Shown one piece after another: positions 6,213-10,235 of a DNA stretch of 10,235 nt (positions within the stretch are counted from its first letter, which is position 1; each line of letters opens with the position of its first letter). The notes below the pieces were generated by a model. That model saw only the letters and a list, made by a program, of their open reading frames with translations. It ran no database searches and was not told the origin of the DNA. The DNA comes from Pseudomonadota bacterium (GTDB lineage: Bacteria > Pseudomonadota > Alphaproteobacteria > Rhizobiales > Hyphomicrobiaceae): NCBI GenBank assembly GCA_023428365.1, contig JAEYYQ010000301.1:1-10235 (forward strand), read 5' to 3'. Made by a program: the position numbers and the translations under genes.

Positions 6213-9200
6213 TACTCCCGGGCGAGGACCTCAAGCCGACCAGCCGCCGTACGCGCGAACCGATCCGGCCGGTACATGTCTTCGACGGTTGCCGCCGGAT
6301 GCACGAAGCTTCCCGGCGTTACGGCGCGCACCATGTAGGCGACGGTTGCCGCCGAGGCCGGACCTTTGTTCGCGTCATTCTCATCCCCGCCGGCACGGCC
6401 GAACAGGTTGAAGGCGGCGACGAACCGGTCATCCCGGAATTCGGTATGCTCCGGCCGCACCGTCGTATTGAGCCAAGTAAAGCTCTTGAGGTCCGCGCTG
6501 TCGAGCAGGCGCGGGTTCTCGATCTCGAGTCCGGCCGGCAGGTGATCGACCAGCATCACCCGGCCACCCGGCGTCGTCGCCTCGACTTTCAGCACAACGA
6601 CCAGACGATCCGTCTGCCGAAGCTGACCCTTACCGCCCTTGGCGCTTTGCAGATCAACCGGCTTGCCGTCGAGCGTGTAGTAGGAGCGCTCGATCCGGAA
6701 ATCGCGGCTGATCGGCGGCTCTGGCGTCAGCGCCGCGCCGATGACGGAAATCACCGCATCGACGGCAGCATCGCCATCATTCTGGATGACGAGCCCGCGC
6801 TCGGTCACCTCAGCCGCCGTGAGTGTGCGATTGAGGCTGCCTTTATGCGACGAACCGTTCACCGACAGCGCCGTGTCGCGGCTTTCCTGAGCGAGTGCTT
6901 GTGCAGCCAACAACATCCACGCCTGCTCCTGTGTGGATGTGTAAGCGCGGGTCGCGTACGCCTCAGCCAGCGAACCGGCCAGCCGGGACGCATCTTCCCG
7001 CAGCACGCGGGTCTCGCTCGCCAACGTCACCAACGCAGCGTTGTCGCGCAGGTTTGAGCCGAAGTCCTGACGGGTATTCTCATCAGGCTGATCCGAGCCC
7101 AGCGCGGTACGGAACACCCGCTCTGCTCGCTCGCGGTCGCCCAGCATCGCCAGAGCAGCGCCGAGTTGCGCCTTGGCCAGCGGTGTCGAGAACCGGTCGA
7201 GACGCGTATCGGCGTAGTACCGCAGTTCACCGATCGGAGCCCGACCGTTGCGCGCCAGCACATAGAGCGCATAAGCCCGCGCCTCACCGCCCTTCTCGAA
7301 GTCCTGTGCATAGCTGACGAAGTTCTGCAGCCGGTCGAGCGCCTGCGTGAACGCCTGCTGCTTCATCTGGAAGCCCTGCTCGCGTGCCCGCGTCAGAAAC
7401 TCCGTGACATAACTCGTCAGCCACATGTCGCCACCGCTCGGACCCCAGACACCGAACGCACCGGAGCTGTCCTGCATCTCGAAGACACGGTCGATGGCGG
7501 CTTCGATGCGCGCCTTGAGCTCGCCGTCGCGCGGCAGGCCGGACTGCACCGACAGCTGGTTGGCATAGAGCAGCGGCATGGCGCGGCTCGTCGTCTGCTC
7601 GGCGCATCCATACGGATAGCGGTCGAGCTGCGTCAGCAGGCCGGGCACGTCGAGATTAGCGATCGGCCCGACGCTGACGGACACTTTCGTGCGGCCAGGA
7701 ATGAGATCGGCCAGCAGATCGGCACCGAGCGTCAGCTTCCCGCCCGAGGGCGCGAGCTTGCTCACCGTCACGCGACGGATATCGCCCGCTGGCGGTTTGA
7801 CGTCGAACGTCAACTGACGTGACACCTCCATGCCTGCGCCATTCGTCACTTTTATATCGTAAGTGAAGGTTCCGACGTCCTGCGGCTTCACGGAGAACCG
7901 CTCCGCCTTGCGCTGGTTCAGAGCAAGCGTCACATCCCGCTTCGCCACGGTCGCCCGGCCACCCGTTGGAGCCAGCTGTTCTACAGTCACGCCGAACGTC
8001 CCGTCTGGGCCTTCGACATTATGCACATCGAGCTGCAGACGGGCTTCGTCTCCCAGTGTCAGGAAACGCGGACCAGCAGCGATCAACGCCACCGGATCAC
8101 GAACGATCACATCAGTCGTCGCATGGCCGACCTTGTCCGCGCTCCATGCCACGGCCATCACGCGCACCGTGCCGTTGAACTCCGGCATCTGGAATTCGAC
8201 GCGCGCCGTACCATCCGGTTGAACCTTCACGATGCCGGAGTAGAGCGCGACGGTTGCCTCAACCGACGGATTGCCCTGCATGGCCACCCCGCCTTCGTCA
8301 CCGCCGGAACGCAGAGCCCCCCGATCCGCGCGCATGCCGTCGATCAAACGGCCGTAGAAGTCGCGGATCTCGGTGCCGAGACTACGCTGCGCATGGAACC
8401 AGGATTCCGGCGCAGGTGCCTGATAACGGGTCAGGTTGAGAATACCGAGGTCGACGGCCGCACCCGTGACACGCGCCTCTTCACCGGGATTAATGCCACC
8501 TATCTTCATAGGAACGGCGAGCATCGCACCGGACCGCACCTTCTGCTCCGGCGTCAGAGCAACGTTGAGCGTCTTGGCGCTATGGTCGAGCGGCAGCCAC
8601 TTCACGCCGATGGCACGGCTCGGCATCCGCTTCGCCTTCTCGTCCATCGGACGGTACATCATGGCCGTCACATAGGCGCCAGGTCCCCAATCCGCCTTCA
8701 CCGGAATGGCAACCTCGCCACCGCCTGCGGGCAGATCGACTTCCTGGCTGGCAAGCAGCCCTTCGCCCAGCACCGCGACCAGAGCCTTGCCGGCCTGACG
8801 CGCCGAGACTTTCAGCTTCGCCGTGTCGCCTGCCTTATAGAGTTGCTTGTCGAGAGCAACGTCGAGAACCTCGGGGCTATCTGCGCCTTCATCGGCATAC
8901 CAGCCTGCGTTGAACACTACGCTGGATGCCGGACCGCCCGCGTCATTGGAGATCACTTCGAGGCGATAGCGTCCCCAATCGACCTTCGCAGAGATTTTCA
9001 CCGGCTCATCGGCCTTGAAATCAGCGACGCCGTCGGCGACCTTGCGCGTGATGGTCAAGGGTTCATACGTCCAGCGGCCATCGCGGCTGTACCACTGCCA
9101 ACGCTGGTCGAGACGCATCAACTGCCAGCGGAAGCCTTTGCCCGCGATCCGCTTGCCGTCCTCATCGACGAGGATTGCCTCGAAGCCCGCAAGCTCGCCT

Positions 9201-10235
9201 TCGCCAATCTGCGCATCCTTGAACAGCGGCTTGATTCCGACGCGCGTCATCTTCGCATCGACCGGCAGCGTCAGCGAGCGCTCGATGGTCCTGCCACCCG
9301 GCTCACGCAAGCGCAACAGCACCTGGGCCTCCAGGGATCGCGCGGTGCGCTGAATGGCGGGTAGCATCACCGCCAGTTCAGCCGCGCCCTGCGCGTCTGT
9401 GTTCGGCAATCCCTCCAGCGGCTTGCGGACCGGATTGATCTCCTCGTCCGCCAATCCGAAGCGATAGCCGGGATAGGCCGCAACGTCCTTGGTCGACGGC
9501 TTCACGACGATATCGCCTTCTAGGGCGAGATTGGCAGCCGGCGAGCCGTAGAGATAGCGGCCAGCAATCTTCAGTGCGCCCTTCTCATCGGGAACCAGCG
9601 TCGTGCTGACCGGATCAATCGTCAGGTCCAGGCGCTCCGGCACAATGTCTTCGACCAGGAAGGCGACACTCGCCAACGCATCAGCCTTGGGATCGGCATA
9701 AAGACGCGCGCGCCACGTGCCGGTCATGGAGGATCCGGCCAGCTTCAGCGTCGTCGAGCGGCCGCCCAGTTCTTCGTTGGTAAGCGCGATACGCCGATGT
9801 TCGACACCGTCCGGACGCTTAACGATCAGAGTCGTGGGAACCGCGGACGCCTTGCCGCCGCGATCGCGCACCAGCGCCGTCACGAAGACATCCTCACCCG
9901 GACGATAAACGCCGCGCTCGGTAAACAGGTAGCCGTCTAGGGGACCAGGCGGGCTACGTCCCTTGACGCCACGATCGGACAGATCGAACGCAGACGCCGT
10001 CAGATCGAGGAACGCATAATCTCCACCGTTCGCGCCTTCCGCCATCAGCAAGGCGGGCGCCATGCCGCCCTCGCCGCGCTTCAGCCCCGCCTCGAAGTGC
10101 ACATAGCCGCGCGCATCGGATATCGCCTGACCCAGCACCTCATTATTGCGCGCAACCAGGCGCACCCGCGCGCCAGTGATCGGCTGCGCGGTCGCCAGCG
10201 AGCGCACGAAGGCGTGGATGCCGTCATCGCCGGTC
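6212..10235 (-). CDS. bacterial alpha-2-macroglobulin, C-terminal 1340 residues (N-terminus beyond window)
   Basis: The frame is open to the right edge (first full codon at 10234) and ends at TAA 6214-6212. The GTG at 10207 is not a start, as nine in-frame codons precede it and read on as family sequence. Visible residues begin in an N-terminal MG domain. An MG2-like module follows, with the signature LFTERGVYRPGEDV (YRPGE at about 110-114). Further MG domains lead to a Gly-rich, protease-accessible stretch that may be the bait region (near 8257-8343). Next comes the thioester domain with PYGCAEQ, where Cys877 and Gln880 (codons 7595-7606) would form the thioester. The TED helices and a C-terminal MG10-like domain (SFTWLNTTVRPEHTEFRDDRF) complete it. 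Such proteins trap proteases in the periplasm, usually as lipoproteins; the signal peptide is off-window. The usual length is about 1650-1800, so roughly 300-450 residues are missing. It is paired with pbpC, as in E. coli yfhM. Confidence 0.95.
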   Translation of the reverse strand, partial: TGDDGIHAFVRSLATAQPITGARVRLVARNNEVLGQAISDARGYVHFEAGLKRGEGGMAPALLMAEGANGGDYAFLDLTASAFDLSDRGVKGRSPPGPLDGYLFTERGVYRPGEDVFVTALVRDRGGKASAVPTTLIVKRPDGVEHRRIALTNEELGGRSTTLKLAGSSMTGTWRARLYADPKADALASVAFLVEDIVPERLDLTIDPVSTTLVPDEKGALKIAGRYLYGSPAANLALEGDIVVKPSTKDVAAYPGYRFGLADEEINPVRKPLEGLPNTDAQGAAELAVMLPAIQRTARSLEAQVLLRLREPGGRTIERSLTLPVDAKMTRVGIKPLFKDAQIGEGELAGFEAILVDEDGKRIAGKGFRWQLMRLDQRWQWYSRDGRWTYEPLTITRKVADGVADFKADEPVKISAKVDWGRYRLEVISNDAGGPASSVVFNAGWYADEGADSPEVLDVALDKQLYKAGDTAKLKVSARQAGKALVAVLGEGLLASQEVDLPAGGGEVAIPVKADWGPGAYVTAMMYRPMDEKAKRMPSRAIGVKWLPLDHSAKTLNVALTPEQKVRSGAMLAVPMKIGGINPGEEARVTGAAVDLGILNLTRYQAPAPESWFHAQRSLGTEIRDFYGRLIDGMRADRGALRSGGDEGGVAMQGNPSVEATVALYSGIVKVQPDGTARVEFQMPEFNGTVRVMAVAWSADKVGHATTDVIVRDPVALIAAGPRFLTLGDEARLQLDVHNVEGPDGTFGVTVEQLAPTGGRATVAKRDVTLALNQRKAERFSVKPQDVGTFTYDIKVTNGAGMEVSRQLTFDVKPPAGDIRRVTVSKLAPSGGKLTLGADLLADLIPGRTKVSVSVGPIANLDVPGLLTQLDRYPYGCAEQTTSRAMPLLYANQLSVQSGLPRDGELKARIEAAIDRVFEMQDSSGAFGVWGPSGGDMWLTSYVTEFLTRAREQGFQMKQQAFTQALDRLQNFVSYAQDFEKGGEARAYALYVLARNGRAPIGELRYYADTRLDRFSTPLAKAQLGAALAMLGDRERAERVFRTALGSDQPDENTRQDFGSNLRDNAALVTLASETRVLREDASRLAGSLAEAYATRAYTSTQEQAWMLLAAQALAQESRDTALSVNGSSHKGSLNRTLTAAEVTERGLVIQNDGDAAVDAVISVIGAALTPEPPISRDFRIERSYYTLDGKPVDLQSAKGGKGQLRQTDRLVVVLKVEATTPGGRVMLVDHLPAGLEIENPRLLDSADLKSFTWLNTTVRPEHTEFRDDRFVAAFNLFGRAGGDENDANKGPASAATVAYMVRAVTPGSFVHPAATVEDMYRPDRFARTAAGRLEVLARE
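6215..6219 (-). promoter_or_regulatory. ribosome binding site of pbpC inside the upstream gene
   Basis: GGGAG (6219 down to 6215, minus strand) lies in the last codons of the macroglobulin gene. It is only 2 nt from ATG 6212, too close for efficient initiation, but 8 nt from the in-frame GTG at 6206, an ideal distance. Either the ATG is reached by coupling from the overlapping TAA (6214-6212), or the GTG is the true start. Confidence 0.45.

Noticed and set aside
5388..6338. A 316-codon plus-strand open frame antisense to pbpC and the macroglobulin end
   Set aside because: It crosses the junction of two well-supported genes and shows no family signature.
8021..9364. A 447-codon plus-strand open frame antisense to the macroglobulin gene
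   Set aside because: It is rich in Arg and His with no domain pattern and lies fully opposite a clear coding frame; this is a typical GC-rich antisense shadow.
10205..10207. GTG as the start of the macroglobulin gene
   Set aside because: The same frame continues open to the window edge with family-like sequence (GDDGIHAFV), and the first domain would be truncated.

Overview
The window looks like a chromosomal segment of a GC-rich alphaproteobacterium, most likely in Hyphomicrobiales (Rhizobiales). The strongest hints are the first gene, whose tail reads like the TIGR02302/DUF4175 family that is largely confined to that order, and a beta-barrel resembling rhizobial lipid A oxidase (LpxQ). This assignment comes from recognising families by eye; no search was run.

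Layout from left to right. Positions 1-465 (+) hold the C-terminal part of a TIGR02302/DUF4175 membrane protein. Positions 466-773 are a non-coding leader that is AT-richer than its surroundings, with promoter-like hexamers and a perfect 16-bp dyad just before the next start. Positions 774-1745 (+) encode a complete LysR-type regulator. The rest is on the minus strand. In transcription order (right to left) it holds an alpha-2-macroglobulin cut by the right window edge (6212-10235), pbpC encoding penicillin-binding protein 1C (4074-6212), a lipoprotein of the type-2 extracellular PHA depolymerase family (2859-3953), and an LpxQ-like outer-membrane barrel (1795-2757). The LysR and barrel genes converge, with 49 bp between them.

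The minus-strand genes share an envelope theme. Bacterial alpha-2-macroglobulin and PBP1C form a well-known conserved gene pair, usually read as a defence/repair module: a thioester protease trap in the periplasm and a peptidoglycan synthase. Here their reading frames overlap by one base (TAATG), so they are very likely co-transcribed and translationally coupled. The thioester CAEQ motif and the glycosyltransferase and transpeptidase motifs are all intact. The two downstream genes, also for secreted proteins, lie behind gaps of roughly 100 bp, so they may be read through or have their own promoters.

No tRNA, rRNA, CRISPR array, insertion sequence or convincing intrinsic terminator was seen. 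Most of the window is ordinary core-type envelope biology. The items most worth a second look are a six-codon leader ORF whose stop overlaps the depolymerase start, the lipidated form of the depolymerase with Asp at +2, the TTG start with a near-ideal ribosome binding site on the barrel gene, and the dyad before the LysR gene.
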